Of a DNA stretch of 56,567 nt, positions 43,375 through 51,588 are shown in pieces (the first letter of the stretch is position 1; each line of letters starts with the position of its first letter). The notes under the pieces were generated by a model that saw only the letters and a program-made list of their open reading frames with translations, had not been told where the DNA came from and did not search any database. Position numbers and translations under genes: made by a program. Origin of the DNA: DASWJS01 sp036397035 (GTDB lineage Bacteria > Actinomycetota > AC-67); NCBI GenBank assembly GCA_036397035.1, contig DASWJS010000025.1, positions 1-56,567 on the forward strand, in the 5' to 3' direction.

Positions 43375-46300
43375 TTAGGCCAGGCGTTGCACCATCAGCA
43401 GCCGGCGGCGCACGGCCGACACCGCCCCGGCGAACGTGAGCCCGATGAGGGCCACGAGGGCCGCTTCTCCGGGCGAGCGCACCAGGACCAGCAATCCGTC
43501 GAGCAGACGCTGTGGGATGCTCCCCTCGAGCGTGGACGGCGTCGCCCCCGGTACCGGGACCTCCACGTTTTGGATGAGCGTGGTCACGGTGCCCTCGGGC
43601 GGCGTGGGCGGCGGGGGGACGAACTGCGGCAGCAGCGAGATCCCGTACTGCGCCGAGGCCTGGATCGCCGCGAACTGCACGACCAGGCGCGACTTCTCGT
43701 TCCCGTCGTTGAAGACCGTCGCCTCAATCGCCGGCACCGCCAAGGAGTTGAGGTTGTTGGTCGACAGGTCGGTCTGGTGGTCGGCCTCGGGCTTGCTCAC
43801 GCCGGCATAGGCGCCCTTGGGGGTCACGGTCATCTCCGCCTCGGGCAGCCGGAACCGGACCTGGGACTCGAACAGCGAGTTGATCTGGCGAATGACTCTG
43901 TCCGGGCTGCACGCGCCGGGGGTGTCCACCGAGCGCGCCGGCAGGATCGCAAGGTCGTCGTTTCCTTGCAGCTCGTCCTCGACCCCGGCGACTGCCGCCT
44001 CAGGATCGACCCCGACCTCGGTTGCCTGGGCCTGAAGCCCGTCCTTAACCACCTGGCAACTGAGCAGCACGTCCCCGGCGCCGTCGCGAAGGACGACGTC
44101 TTCGAAGGTGCGCTCCCAGCCGGCGCCATTGGTCCCGGGCCGGCCGTGGGCGAACGTGCGCGCGCTCGCCTCGATGGCCCCGATCCGAAGGCTCCCAAAG
44201 CCCTTGATGCGCAGCCTCAGCCCGTGCACGGTCGAGGTTGCCTCGGTCACCGTGCCCAGCAGCGCGTCCTTGTGGCTGGTGGTGACGAAGCTCGCGTCGC
44301 CGAAGCCGATGCGAAGTCCCTCCCCGTTGTTCAGGTGCCAGGGGTCCGCGGTCGTTTCGGCCTGCGCGAGGCTCTTGCCCCTGTCGCACAAGACGCTGCT
44401 GGTGCTGTCCCCGGCCGAGGAGGAGTCTTCGATCCGCTCGTCACTGAAGTCAAGGCAGGCCACACCGCGCCAAGGCCAGGCGGTCTGGGCGGCCGCCGAG
44501 CGCTGGGTTTCGCCCAGGTTGATATCCCGCGAGTCGTCGGTGTTACGGTTGTCGTAGTCGGCGTAACACTTGTGTTCCAACATTGCGACATTGCCGCTGG
44601 CGCTTGAGCCGGTCTCAGGACACTCTTCGTCGTCGGTGCCGGCCTTCTGCGGATCGCCCCCGCCGGCACACTCAGTGTCGGTCTGCTGGTCGATGCGGCA
44701 GGCGCTGTCCGAAGGCCGCGCAGCAAGGATGTTCCGATAGGTTGAGGTCTCGGCATCGGTGGTGGTATCGAGCGCAGCGGACTGTGAGGCCGCGGCGGCG
44801 CCGGAGTTTCGCATGTCGAGTGCCGCGACGCGCGCCAGGTACAGGGCCCGGTCCGCCGGGGAAACCACTCCTTGGGGAGTCTCACAGTCGTCGTCGGAAG
44901 CACCGGGGGACTCCTTACAAGCGGCGACGACCGAGCCATAGCCGCCCACCCCCGCGGCAAGGGCACCAAACCCAGAGACGGTTCCGGCATGGGACTCGGC
45001 CGTGTTCGGTCCTTCCGGGACGTCAGCCGTGAGCGAGTCGGGGTCGATCGAATTGGGGGGAACGGACACCGGCGTCAGGTCCTCCACCACGACCAAGCCG
45101 GCGTTGCCGGTCAGGGTTGGGTCGGTTTCGGTCTCGTCGGCGAACCCGTATTCGGTGAGGTCGCCAACCGGCATGAACAGTCGACGCGAGCCCGGGTCGG
45201 TCACAAGTAGCCCGCTACTGAGCGAGAGGTCAAAGACCTGCCCCTGGGGGATCGGCGTCGCCCTGCCGTCGGTGATGACGATGTTCCCGTCCCCGGACGA
45301 GCCCAGATACAGGTGGCCGAGGTGCTGGCTGTATCCCATGGCGTCACGCTTGCTCGGGGTGCCCACCTGGCCGACCCAGGCCGAGCGAAGGCCGTCAAAG
45401 GCCCAGGCGCCCGGCGTGCTACTGGAGTCGCTTCGCATGTAGAAGCGATCCGTTTGGTGGTCAAAGACCGCGATGCCGGCACCGTAATCCCCCGAGATCG
45501 GGTAGTAGTCGACGCGGTCCTGGTTGGTCCAGACGCGCGCGACACCGGCCGCGCCCACGCCGTTGCGAGGCGAGCAACCGAAGTAGAGGGCCGGCTCGAT
45601 CTGACTGCGGCGGACGGGGGCTCCGTTGAAGAAGTTTGCAAGGACGCTGGGGCACTGCGGAACGACCTTTCGCCACACGACGCGCGCGGTACCGCCCTCC
45701 GCGGAGCCCGGGTCGATGGCGATGACACCCGCCAGTACATCGGCTCCCGCAAACTGGCGTGGCCCGCTCGTCCCCGACCACTGGCCGACGAGATACACAC
45801 GGTCGTCAGCCGCCGAGTAGCTGACCCCCTGCGGGATGAACCCTCGCTCCATGTCAATTCCGATGTGATACTGATCGACCTCCTCCAGCCTGTCGAGGTC
45901 GACGACATGGACGACGCCAGCTTCGGCGAACGACTCGAACTGGCCTTCGGGGGTTTCATCTTGCGGACTGGGCCGCAGGACATACAGCAGGTTTCGCTTG
46001 GAGTCGAAGGAGGCGAAGTAGCCGCTGAAGGGAGAGGACACGTCGCCCTGGATCGCGCCAATTTGCACCTGCTTGGGCACCGGGGTGGACAGGTCATACT
46101 TGACCAGACCGACCCTCCCTCCCCAGAGGCGTTCCTCGGTCGCCGAGTTCCCAACGAAAGCAATGAGATACCTGCCGTCGGGCGTCACTCCCAGCAAAGC
46201 GAGGGTCTTGCTGCTCCCACCAAGGCCACGTGGAGACCGCACCCCGCCCAGGACGCGCACACCTCCTGCGCCGGCGGCCTCGGCCCCGTGGACGTGGATC

Positions 46301-46428
46301 ACCCCAAGCGCCACGAACGTCAGTACCGTCGCCAGCAGTACCACGACGGAATCCCTGAGCGCGCGCCGCGTCGGCGCGGCGCCGGGCAGTCCGCATCCTG
46401 GCAAGGAAGAAGTCGTCTTGATGGTCAT
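43375..46428 (-). CDS. Large membrane-anchored exported protein, propeller-like N-half
   Basis: The 1017-residue protein has an N-terminal signal/anchor helix (about 27-45) and a C-terminal helix (about 988-1006) followed by RRRLL. Residues about 60-420 show repeated strand patterns with propeller features (LALLGVTPDGRYLIAFVGN, HVVDLDRLEEVD, LGHLYLGSSGDGNIVITDG). The second half has many paired cysteines and beta strands. I do not know the family. ATG 46428 lies 8 bases after the preceding gene and the stop 8 bases before livK, so it is part of the transporter operon and may present or bind the substrate. Confidence 0.7.
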   Translation of the reverse strand: MTIKTTSSLPGCGLPGAAPTRRALRDSVVVLLATVLTFVALGVIHVHGAEAAGAGGVRVLGGVRSPRGLGGSSKTLALLGVTPDGRYLIAFVGNSATEERLWGGRVGLVKYDLSTPVPKQVQIGAIQGDVSSPFSGYFASFDSKRNLLYVLRPSPQDETPEGQFESFAEAGVVHVVDLDRLEEVDQYHIGIDMERGFIPQGVSYSAADDRVYLVGQWSGTSGPRQFAGADVLAGVIAIDPGSAEGGTARVVWRKVVPQCPSVLANFFNGAPVRRSQIEPALYFGCSPRNGVGAAGVARVWTNQDRVDYYPISGDYGAGIAVFDHQTDRFYMRSDSSSTPGAWAFDGLRSAWVGQVGTPSKRDAMGYSQHLGHLYLGSSGDGNIVITDGRATPIPQGQVFDLSLSSGLLVTDPGSRRLFMPVGDLTEYGFADETETDPTLTGNAGLVVVEDLTPVSVPPNSIDPDSLTADVPEGPNTAESHAGTVSGFGALAAGVGGYGSVVAACKESPGASDDDCETPQGVVSPADRALYLARVAALDMRNSGAAAASQSAALDTTTDAETSTYRNILAARPSDSACRIDQQTDTECAGGGDPQKAGTDDEECPETGSSASGNVAMLEHKCYADYDNRNTDDSRDINLGETQRSAAAQTAWPWRGVACLDFSDERIEDSSSAGDSTSSVLCDRGKSLAQAETTADPWHLNNGEGLRIGFGDASFVTTSHKDALLGTVTEATSTVHGLRLRIKGFGSLRIGAIEASARTFAHGRPGTNGAGWERTFEDVVLRDGAGDVLLSCQVVKDGLQAQATEVGVDPEAAVAGVEDELQGNDDLAILPARSVDTPGACSPDRVIRQINSLFESQVRFRLPEAEMTVTPKGAYAGVSKPEADHQTDLSTNNLNSLAVPAIEATVFNDGNEKSRLVVQFAAIQASAQYGISLLPQFVPPPPTPPEGTVTTLIQNVEVPVPGATPSTLEGSIPQRLLDGLLVLVRSPGEAALVALIGLTFAGAVSAVRRRLLMVQRLA

Positions 46429-46436
46429 AGGAGCAA

Positions 46437-46916
46437 CTAGTTCTTCTGGATGACCCAGTTGTAGCCAGCCTCTATCCTCGGGGGTTGGTCGTTCGTGAAC
46501 AGCACGATGGTGTTCTGCGTGCCCACGATGGTCGTGTACATCCATTCACCGAGTGACGCGAAATCGGCAGAGATGGTGCCCCCGGAGCAATCCAAAAGGT
46601 GGGAATAGAACAACCTCGGCTTCAAGACATACGTTTTGGTTTCGGTGCTTTCAAGCTTGATCCGGACATCATGGCCGTCGAGCCCACCTGGCACCCGCAC
46701 GAAGCTGGCGAAGACACCGTCTTCTTGCCCCCCGCAGCCCCCGTCTTGCCAGACGGCATGCTCCGGTTGGTACGGGACAGTGGTCAGCATGGCGGAGGCC
46801 TGAAACGTCCCTCTTGCTAGCGTTGACCATGTCCCCGCGTGCGCCTGAGGCCCGACCAGCATGAGCACCGCCAACGTGGCCAATACAAGGTTGCGTCCCA
46901 TTCTCGCCGTCACCAT
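46437..46916 (-). CDS. Small secreted protein, first gene of the Liv-type operon
   Basis: The 159-residue product has a signal peptide ending in AHA (residue 27) and a beta-rich mature domain with cysteines in DGGCGGQED and LLDCSGG. ATG 46916 has GAGGAGG at about 9 bases; the frame is open further up but that part is not coding-like. G+C is visibly lower than in the neighbours. It is the first gene of a run of six coupled or closely spaced genes. Function unknown. Confidence 0.68.
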   Translation of the reverse strand: MVTARMGRNLVLATLAVLMLVGPQAHAGTWSTLARGTFQASAMLTTVPYQPEHAVWQDGGCGGQEDGVFASFVRVPGGLDGHDVRIKLESTETKTYVLKPRLFYSHLLDCSGGTISADFASLGEWMYTTIVGTQNTIVLFTNDQPPRIEAGYNWVIQKN

Positions 46917-46939
46917 CGCGATCTTCCTCCTCGCGCTCT

Positions 46940-46971
46940 TGATTCGAACCCCGTCTGATTTGAACCCCGTC
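46940..46971. repeat. 16-bp direct repeat before the Liv-type operon
   Basis: Two adjacent copies of TGATTCGAACCCCGTC-like sequence (46940-46955 and 46956-46971) differ at one position. They lie about 24 bases before the first gene's start, within its leader. Tandem sites of this size suit a regulator. Confidence 0.7.
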
Positions 46972-47155
46972 CAGTTTGGGCGCTCGCCCTTGATGAAAAG
47001 GCACCTATGCGTTGTATTCGCTTCATGAAGGAGAGACTCCTGCACGCCAGTTGCTTTTTCCGGTTGCTTTTTGCTGTATGGCTGACATGAACCGTCGCGC
47101 GACGGGCGAGAATAAGCAGGCATATCAACGAGCGTGGGGCCTGAAAAGACGCCAT

Positions 47156-47191
47156 GGAACCGGAGTTAGCCAATTGGCCAACTCCGGTTCC
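47156..47191. terminator. Long hairpin behind the secreted-protein gene
   Basis: GGAACCGGAGTT pairs with AACTCCGGTTCC around a central GCCAATTGGC palindrome, giving a stem of 16 or more bp in total. On the minus strand it lies about 85 bases after the gene ending at 47276 and is followed after a few bases by a TTTT run. Confidence 0.65.
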
Positions 47192-47275
47192 ACTCCTACC
47201 GGCATCGCCTCCGCGTGAAGGACGCCTCGCTACGTACTCGCGAACTCCTTCCCGGCTGACGAATACCTTTGGCCG

Positions 47276-47977
47276 CTACTTGATCTGAACGTCCGCGGCG
47301 ATCACTTGCACAGGGAAGTCGGTCGATGGGTTCATGCAATCGATTTCCTCGGGCTCCAAGGGAATGAGCACGCCGATCGCGATGCCGCCGATCTTGTCAT
47401 TGGCCTTCTTGGAGCCGTCGTCAAACTCCTTCTTCTTGTTGTCGCCCTTCTTGTCATCAAGGCCCCAGAAAGGAAGTTCTTTTAATACGTCATTGATCTC
47501 AGAACCCGTGAGCTTGCCGGTGAGGACAATCGCCACAACGCCAACCCTGAACCAGTGGAACGGGATGCTCAACTGGCTGGTATGGCTTTGAAGATCGGAC
47601 TTCACGGCTTCAGCGTCGGACAGATTCACCCAGCCCGCCGCTTCTCCAACGAGGGGCTCATTCGCGATGCATGTCTCCGTGTAACGCCCCGTAACAGTGG
47701 CCATGCAGACCGGATTGCAGTAGTTGAAGTAGGGTTCCTTGGTCTCCCGATTGAAACCCCAGTCGACGCCGGCAACCTCGCCTGAGCAATCGTCGTCAAG
47801 GCTTTCTGGAGTAAACGCCGGCCACAGGTGCAGGTTGCAGTTAAGGCTAACCAGGCCCACGCCGCTGATGCCGCCCTTATCCCCCTTGATCGCCTGGGCG
47901 GGGCCGGTTCCGGCAACCGAGGCCAGCATCGCTATCACCAGCGCCCCGACCGCGAACCGGGTTGTTCTTGCTCTCAT
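47276..47977 (-). CDS. Secreted protein of unknown function
   Basis: The 233-residue product has a signal peptide (residues 1-28, ending AQA). The mature part contains several cysteines (SLNCNLHLWP, DDDCSGE, FNYCNPVCMATV, ETCIANE, EIDCMNP) and a Lys/Asp-rich stretch near residues 177-195. There is a predicted beta pattern but no known family. ATG 47977 follows GGGGGAACC. G+C is lower than in the surroundings, which may mean recent gain. Confidence 0.66.
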   Translation of the reverse strand: MRARTTRFAVGALVIAMLASVAGTGPAQAIKGDKGGISGVGLVSLNCNLHLWPAFTPESLDDDCSGEVAGVDWGFNRETKEPYFNYCNPVCMATVTGRYTETCIANEPLVGEAAGWVNLSDAEAVKSDLQSHTSQLSIPFHWFRVGVVAIVLTGKLTGSEINDVLKELPFWGLDDKKGDNKKKEFDDGSKKANDKIGGIAIGVLIPLEPEEIDCMNPSTDFPVQVIAADVQIK

Positions 47978-48285
47978 CCTGGTTCCCCCTTCCGACCTTC
48001 CGGTCTGGTCCTTCCGCGGCTGGCCGGCCTGCCCGGCCCAAACACCGCGTACCGCGCTCGCCTCGATCCCCGCGCAGGCCCTCCCTATGCGTCCTCAGCC
48101 CCCCTTCCGCCGTTCTCGCGACCGCTTGGGAGTTCCCGGTCCGGGAAAACGAAGGCGCAACTAATACCCCAAAGGTGCGGAATGGTTGCGGTTCGGGTTT
48201 GCCTGATTTCCAGGTTCTTTGACTGCCAGCGCAACCTTGGGCCCGATTCGGGGTATTTGCTACGAAGCGAGCCGGGGAGGGGGCC
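47978..48285. other. Divergent promoter region, 308 bp
   Basis: No gene is visible. It must hold promoters for the minus gene at 47977 and the plus gene at 48286. TTGACT near 48224 is a possible -35 box on the plus strand, but no convincing -10 follows at 16-18 bases. GGGAGTTCCCGGTCCGGGAAA contains short inverted repeats. Confidence 0.45.
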
Positions 48286-49053
48286 GTGCAAGGACCAAGA
48301 CGAACAACAACAGCGGGGGCAGTCGCTGGGGTGCTGGCCGGCCTCGCGTTCCTTGCGCCTGCCTCTGGCGTCGCCGATTCGCTCACCGTCGAGGCCTCTT
48401 CCTTCCAGGCTTCGGCCAGCGGGTGCGCCGGGACGCTGCTGGCCAACCAGCAGCGCGCCTGCGACGGGCCGGTTCTTCCAACGACTCAAGGCTCCTCGGC
48501 CGCCGAGCAGTCGGCCGACGCCGCCGGCAACTTCTTCGTCCGCGACACGGCGGAAGGCGGGGACCTCGTGGAGTCGCGCCGGGCTGAAAGCGACGTCGAC
48601 ATCACCGCCGCCTACGTGCTGGCCGAACCCGCGGTCACGGTGCGAGTGACGGTGCGCTATCGCCTTGACGCCACCTCGCACGCCGCTGAAGGCGGGGCGG
48701 CTTGGTCGGTCGGCGGCTCCGCCTTCACCTACCGGTACACCGACCCCGCCCCAACGCCGGTCGATTCGCTGCTGAACGGCTCCAGCGTCTGCGACGACGG
48801 CTCCCAGCTCTTGGTCCAGGACGCCGGCCCCACCAGCAGCTCCTTTCGCTACGACACGCCCCCAGGCGTGTATGCCTTCAGCGTCACCTACTACTGCACC
48901 AGCCCCGGGGGCACCGGCAAGATCGTGCCGGGGACCGGATTCGCCGCCTCGCTGTCGGTCGGCGGCCTGGCCTGGACGAACAACTCCGCCAAGCGCGCCG
49001 AGGTCTCCGCCTCCGGGGCGCTCGAACACGTGAGCTGGACGATGACGCAGTAA
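48286..49053 (+). CDS. Secreted protein of unknown function
   Basis: The 255-residue product starts at GTG 48286 after a GGGGAGGGGG ribosome site. It has a signal peptide (residues 1-30) and a beta-rich mature domain (ESDVDITAAYVLAEPAVTVR, FTYRYTDPAPTPVDSL, GVYAFSVTYYCTSPGGTG) with cysteines able to pair. It precedes the lysyl oxidase-like gene by 21 bases, so both are probably one transcript. Confidence 0.68.
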   Translation: MQGPRRTTTAGAVAGVLAGLAFLAPASGVADSLTVEASSFQASASGCAGTLLANQQRACDGPVLPTTQGSSAAEQSADAAGNFFVRDTAEGGDLVESRRAESDVDITAAYVLAEPAVTVRVTVRYRLDATSHAAEGGAAWSVGGSAFTYRYTDPAPTPVDSLLNGSSVCDDGSQLLVQDAGPTSSSFRYDTPPGVYAFSVTYYCTSPGGTGKIVPGTGFAASLSVGGLAWTNNSAKRAEVSASGALEHVSWTMTQ

Positions 49054-49074
49054 CCCGCGATCTGGAGAACAGTC

Positions 49075-49854
49075 ATGAGACGCCGAACCTTTCTGCTGGC
49101 CCTGGCAGCGTTCGCGACCTCGATGGTTTCGGGCCCAGTCCGCGCGGAGACGCCGCCGTATCCGAACCTGGTTCCGATGGCGCCATCCTTCCTGCACATC
49201 GGCTTGGCGGACGCGCTGCCGGACGGCTCACCTCCCCCGTACCCGTACGCCGTCCGCTTTTCGACGCGCATCGCCAACAGAGGGCTGTATGCCCTGGACG
49301 TGCTCGCCGAGCCGACCCAGGCGACCGACCTGGGCGAGCAGACCGCCACGGCGCACCAGTGCACAGCCTGGGTGACTAGGGTGTGTACCGAGCGCCATGA
49401 GGTAGGAACTTTCAGTTGGAGCACCCAGCACCTGCATTTCCACATCGACGGCCTCGTTTCGCACGAACTCCGGCGGCTGCTACCTCCAGACGCCGACGGT
49501 ATCCAAGAGCCCGATATGAGCGACGAGGGCTTGGTAGCCACAAAGGGCAAGGTCACGTTCTGCCTGCAGGACACCGGCTATGACGTGACCTGGGATCCTA
49601 CGAATCCCGCGGGGGCGCCAATCTACCAGTACTGTCCCGCGGCACTGCAGGGCATCTCAGCCGGCGCCTACGACGAGTATGGCTACGGGCTCTACGGGCA
49701 GTCCTTCTCGCTCAATGGAATCGATGACGGGGTCTATGCGGTTGTGATCAGACTCAACCCGGCGGGAGCGTTCTACGAGACGCGCGTTGACGACAACGTA
49801 TCTTGGACCCGGTTCCGGATCTCCAACCACGGAGGAACGCTCACGGTCTTCTGA
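49075..49854 (+). CDS. Lysyl oxidase-family secreted protein
   Basis: The 259-residue product has an RRR-containing signal peptide (1-24). It shows the bacterial lysyl oxidase-like pattern: a His-rich copper region HLHFHIDGLVSHEL, then KVTFCLQDTGYD, then YCPAALQGISAGAYDEY and DGVYAVVIRLNPAG. The family oxidises lysine side chains using copper and a lysyl-tyrosine quinone; whether the quinone residues are present cannot be decided by eye. ATG 49075 has GGAG upstream. It ends 7 bases before the convergent sigma-factor gene. Confidence 0.78.
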   Translation: MRRRTFLLALAAFATSMVSGPVRAETPPYPNLVPMAPSFLHIGLADALPDGSPPPYPYAVRFSTRIANRGLYALDVLAEPTQATDLGEQTATAHQCTAWVTRVCTERHEVGTFSWSTQHLHFHIDGLVSHELRRLLPPDADGIQEPDMSDEGLVATKGKVTFCLQDTGYDVTWDPTNPAGAPIYQYCPAALQGISAGAYDEYGYGLYGQSFSLNGIDDGVYAVVIRLNPAGAFYETRVDDNVSWTRFRISNHGGTLTVF

Positions 49855-49861
49855 AGGCTCG

Positions 49862-50530
49862 CTACTCCAGCACGCGACGGACCGATGCGCGCGCGCGGAA
49901 CATGGTGGACTTCAGCGCCGCGATGGACAGGCCCTCGGTCGCGGCGATGTCGGCGTAGCTCCACCCCTCGATCACGTACAACAGCAGCATTTGCCGCTGA
50001 CGGGGAGGCAGCGTCTGCAGGGCCCGCACGAGCCGAAGCCCGTCGTCGCGGCGCAGGACCGACTCGACGGTGACGTCGCGACCATCTCGGTGACCGGCTG
50101 GGGAGTCGTGCTCGAGACTCAGCCGGGGGGCCAGAAGCACGCGACGGTGCCGTTGTGCGAACGTCGTGCAGAGCCGATCGGCGATCGTGCGGAGCCAGGG
50201 CCATGGGTGCCGCTCGAGGTCGAGTCGCGAGATGTTGGACAGCGCGCGCACGAACGTCTCCTGAACGAGATCCTCCGCGGCGTCGGAGTCGCGCAGCCTT
50301 CCCATGCACATCTTGAACAGGTCCGGCCGATACCGGCGATAGAGGCGTTCGAGCGCGTCCGGGTCGCCGTCCGCGCACCGCGCCAGCATCGCGCGCAGCT
50401 CCGTCCCGGCATTCCCGCCTCGCTCGACGGCCCTGGGCGACCGCGAGTCCCACGCGGCCTCGTCTCCCGGACGGCCGCGCTTCCCCTGAGCGTCGCTCCG
50501 GGGGGAATCGGCGTTCGAACGATCAGCCAT
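49862..50530 (-). CDS. ECF-type sigma factor
   Basis: The 222-residue protein has region 2 at about 55-125 (DALERLYRRYRPDLFKMCMG, DAAEDLVQETFVRALSNI) and region 4 at 168-222 (TLPPRQRQMLLLYVIEGWSY, ADIAATEGLSIAALKSTMF). The first 45 residues are charged and of low complexity. Its region 4 is close to that of the sigma-propeller fusion at 54006 (shared GW-x-Y-x-DIAA-x-EG and MFRARA), so they are paralogues. There is no adjacent anti-sigma gene. ATG 50530 is chosen by frame and homology. Confidence 0.86.
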   Translation of the reverse strand: MADRSNADSPRSDAQGKRGRPGDEAAWDSRSPRAVERGGNAGTELRAMLARCADGDPDALERLYRRYRPDLFKMCMGRLRDSDAAEDLVQETFVRALSNISRLDLERHPWPWLRTIADRLCTTFAQRHRRVLLAPRLSLEHDSPAGHRDGRDVTVESVLRRDDGLRLVRALQTLPPRQRQMLLLYVIEGWSYADIAATEGLSIAALKSTMFRARASVRRVLE

Positions 50531-50881
50531 CGGCTTCGCCGGCGGCCGGTTGCGCGCGCGAGGAAACGACCTCACATCGTCCGCGAAGGTTTTCCACCAT
50601 CCCCAGGCCCAGCCGCTCGGTTGCTGTTGCGGTCTGCGAAGAAGGACGCACGACGACCCGAGAAGTCGCGAAAAACCGGCCGGCCGCCCAATGCCGACGC
50701 TTTGTTCCGTGAGCAGGATCAAGTGTTGGACATCTGGCCAATGCCTACGGGAGAAACCACCTTTCGAAGGTCTCCGGCTTCGGAGCATTGCCTACGAAGT
50801 GACAGGACACTTCTCCCCTCCTCTCGCCTCAAAACGCAACCACTCAGTCGCGATCGCGTACAGGGGCGGGAGGTTCGAGCC
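50531..50881. other. Intergenic region with two blocks shared with the fusion-gene locus
   Basis: This 351-bp gap holds no supportable gene. It contains TTGGACATCTGGCCAAT (50726-50742) and a block with TGCCTACGAAG and the inverted repeat GAAGTG-N6-CACTTC (50789-50815). Near copies of both occur before or at the start of the gene at 54006. A further GCCTACG occurs at 50743. It must hold promoters for the divergent ECF sigma (49862-50530) and LuxR-type (50882) genes. Confidence 0.6.
50726..50742 (+). promoter_or_regulatory. Palindromic block A, copy 1
   Basis: TTGGACATCTGGCCAAT has TTGG/CCAA arms. It matches 53872-53888 in all but two central bases. It lies about 140 bases before the LuxR-type gene. 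A regulator-binding site is the simplest explanation. Confidence 0.5.
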
Positions 50882-51523
50882 ATGAGGTCAAACACCGTCA
50901 GAGTCGTCGTCGTCGAGCGCAACAGGATCGTGCGCTCCGGCATCCTTTCGCTTATCGAGCGCACGCCCGACCTGGAGGTGGCCGGCGTGTTCGCGACCGC
51001 CGAGGAGGCCGCCGGCGCGCTCGACGCCGTCGATCCCGACGTGATCGTGTTCGGAGTCGAATCGGCCTATGCCGACGCGCAGTCCTGCACGGTGCTCGTC
51101 GAGGCACACCGCCGAGCAGGCGTGCTGGCGCTGGCGGCCTCGCTCAACGACGAGCTGCTGCACGGCTGCCTCGTCGCAGGCGTGCGCGGATACGTGCTCC
51201 GCGAAACGCCGGCCGAAGAGCTCGTCGCCGCGATGCGAACGCTCGCCCGCGGCGCATCGGTCCTGGGTCCCGAGGTCGTCACTCGCGTGCTCAAATGGGC
51301 CCTTCGCTCCAAGGCGATGAGGGACGGCGACCGTTCGCTGAACGCTCCGGAGCTGGTGGTCCTGTCGCTCGTGGCGCAAGGGCTGACCAATCCGAAGATC
51401 GCGCGAAAGCTGCAAGTCAGCGAGGGCGCCGTCAAGGTCCACATGGGCCGGGTCAGGCGGAAGCTTGGTGTGGCGGACCGTTCGCAGGCCGTCGCCGCCG
51501 GCATCCGCCGGGGCATCATCTGA
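50882..51523 (+). CDS. LuxR/NarL-type regulator with non-phosphorylatable receiver
   Basis: The 213-residue protein has a receiver fold (1-120) and a LuxR HTH (about 150-210: LNAPELVVLSLVAQGLTNPK, IARKLQVSEGAVKVHMGRVR). Compared with the response regulator at 52737, the acidic pair is E12-R13, the phospho-site aspartate is G58 (DVIVFGVE) and the conserved lysine is R107. It therefore cannot be activated by the usual phosphoryl transfer and may respond to a ligand or a protein. ATG 50882 is close to a GGGAGG site. Confidence 0.85.
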   Translation: MRSNTVRVVVVERNRIVRSGILSLIERTPDLEVAGVFATAEEAAGALDAVDPDVIVFGVESAYADAQSCTVLVEAHRRAGVLALAASLNDELLHGCLVAGVRGYVLRETPAEELVAAMRTLARGASVLGPEVVTRVLKWALRSKAMRDGDRSLNAPELVVLSLVAQGLTNPKIARKLQVSEGAVKVHMGRVRRKLGVADRSQAVAAGIRRGII

Positions 51524-51588
51524 CGGCGGAATTCTCATCTGACGGCGAATCGTGCAACTTCTCGCGACGCCGTCCGTACTCGCCGGCG

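Larger units (their letters stand above)
46917..47275. other. Intergenic region, 359 bp
   Basis: This gap holds the leader of the Liv-type operon with a 16-bp direct repeat (46940-46971) and a long hairpin (47156-47191) behind the next minus-strand gene. I see no gene in it. The DNA is richer in A+T than most of the window. Confidence 0.6.
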
